From NCBI GenBank assembly GCA_005793375.1, contig SXSK01000404.1, positions 1 through 34,601 of the forward strand: 34,601 bases of DNA, written 5' to 3'. Of the stretch, positions 33,832 to 34,601 are shown in pieces. The stretch comes from Verrucomicrobiales bacterium. Lineage in GTDB: Bacteria; Verrucomicrobiota; Verrucomicrobiia; Limisphaerales; UBA9464. Positions within the stretch are counted from its first letter, which is position 1; the number at the start of each line of letters is the position of its first letter. Position numbers and translations under genes: made by a program. The notes beneath the pieces were generated by a model. The model was not told the DNA's origin and made no database searches. It saw only the letters and a list, made by a program, of their open reading frames with translations.

Positions 33832-34601
33832 CTACTCTAGTGGCGCCGGTTCGCTCTTGGAGGGCTGGCCGCCGATGCGGTATCGGAGGTAATCTCGCGA
33901 GACACCTAGCAAACGAGCGGCTGCGGAGACATTTCCCTGGGTCTGATCCAGCGCGTGCTGGATGAGCTTCATGATGGCATCCTCCAATGAAAATCCGGAA
34001 TCGGGAAAGTGGTAAGCGGGGTTAAACCAGTCGTTGATTGGGGTGCACGGGGCGGTTCCTTTGGCTGGGTTGGCTGGGAGCCCAGGCGTCGTACTGCAAA
34101 CCATACCCGCTACCCCCAGCAACTGATCGAAATTGAGTTCGGGCGATTCTTCAAAAACGAGGGCGCGTTCAATTTCGTGCCCGAGTTCTCTTACATTGCC
34201 GGGCCAGCCGTAGGATAACAACCGTCGTTGCCCGATGCTGGAGATGGCGCGGGCAGGCAGTCGGTGACGGCAGCTAGTCCGTTGGATTAGGGATTCCGCA
34301 AGACGCAGGATATCGCCGCCGCGCTCCCGCAAGGGCGGGAGCAAGACCCGGAATAGATCCAGGCGATGATAAAGATCTTCTCGGAACTTGCCGGCCTGAA
34401 CCCATTCCTTGAGATCGCAATTGCAGGCGGCGATGACACGTACATCCACCGGGATTTCGCGGGTGCCGCCGACGCGGCGGATGCGTCGGTCTTCGAGCGC
34501 CTTCAGGAGCTTGGCTTGCAGTGATAGAGATAGGCTGGCGAGCTCGTCCAGGAACAAGGTTCCACCATTGGCGGCTTCGAGGAGACCAAGCCGGGCGTTG
34601 C
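33832..34601 (-). CDS. Sigma-54-dependent transcriptional activator (5' part outside the window)
   Basis: The visible 255 residues are the C-terminal part of an NtrC-type activator; the gene runs off the right edge. The frame enters as NARLGLLEAANGGTLFLDEL, the Walker B region of the sigma-54 AAA+ domain. IPVDVRVIAACNCDLKEW, GKFREDLYHRLDLFRVLLPPLRER and LLSYGWPGNVRELGHEIERAL follow, all canonical. A linker is followed by a Fis-type helix-turn-helix (GNVSAAARLLGVSRDYLRYRI). Whether a receiver domain is present cannot be seen. It may be the partner of the histidine kinase at 30182-31636. Confidence 0.93.
   Translation of the reverse strand, partial: NARLGLLEAANGGTLFLDELASLSLSLQAKLLKALEDRRIRRVGGTREIPVDVRVIAACNCDLKEWVQAGKFREDLYHRLDLFRVLLPPLRERGGDILRLAESLIQRTSCRHRLPARAISSIGQRRLLSYGWPGNVRELGHEIERALVFEESPELNFDQLLGVAGMVCSTTPGLPANPAKGTAPCTPINDWFNPAYHFPDSGFSLEDAIMKLIQHALDQTQGNVSAAARLLGVSRDYLRYRIGGQPSKSEPAPLE

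Noticed and set aside
1-34601. tRNA, rRNA, CRISPR arrays, insertion sequences, prophage genes
   Set aside because: No cloverleaf, rRNA segment, spaced direct repeats, transposase or integrase motif was seen on reading the sequence and frames. The holin-superfamily protein belongs to the YqjE-like cassette, not a phage.

Overview
The window looks like chromosomal DNA from a Verrucomicrobiota bacterium, most likely the Pedosphaera/Limisphaera side of the phylum. This is inferred from gene content, not from a marker gene. The indicators are a paired DUF1501 / planctomycete-type cytochrome (PSD1: DUF1549-DUF1553) locus, a Tat-exported Gfo/Idh/MocA oxidoreductase with a long alanine-rich leader, a squalene-hopene cyclase, a Ste24-type M48 protease, and many secreted FG-GAP, PKD and beta-barrel proteins in moderately GC-rich DNA. 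I see no rRNA, tRNA, CRISPR array, insertion sequence or phage module.

Layout. (1) 210-3994 (+): a nitrilase-superfamily hydrolase with a membrane or export leader, translationally coupled by an ATGA overlap to a large secreted FG-GAP/VCBS protein. (2) 4014-8715 (-): a two-gene PSD1 cytochrome then DUF1501 operon. (3) 9088-12009 (+): a three-gene exporter (FtsX/DevC-like permease, ATPase, HlyD-like adaptor). (4) 12068-16302 (-): photolyase, DUF374 acyltransferase, RuvA and an M48 protease. (5) 16405-18408 (+): squalene-hopene cyclase, meeting a secreted DOMON/PKD protein (-) tail to tail. (6) 19618-23102 (+): an unrecognised 722-aa protein with an N-terminal cysteine cluster, then a sugar isomerase and an RbsD/FucU mutarotase. 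(7) 23085-26542 (-): a truncated SRPBCC gene remnant, an MFS transporter and a CBS/DRTGG-regulated family II pyrophosphatase. (8) 26785-28183 (-): a YqjD-YqjE-YqjK-like membrane stress cassette and a small cysteine-rich lipoprotein. (9) 28718-30181 (+): the Gfo/Idh/MocA oxidoreductase, abutting a histidine kinase gene (-). (10) 31734-34601 (-): an outer-membrane barrel, a small periplasmic coiled-coil protein and the 3' part of a sigma-54 activator cut by the window edge.

The most unusual non-coding signals are a 190-nt nested inverted-repeat element with flanking 8-bp direct repeats (28348-28558), a rho-independent terminator embedded in the last codons of the convergent histidine kinase gene (30201-30246), and a perfect 15-bp terminator hairpin (32997-33034). 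The strongest protein-level unknown is the 722-aa Cys-cluster protein. I did not find convincing evidence of a complete new defence, mobile or biosynthetic system. The rest reads as ordinary core and envelope genes in a characteristic verrucomicrobial arrangement.
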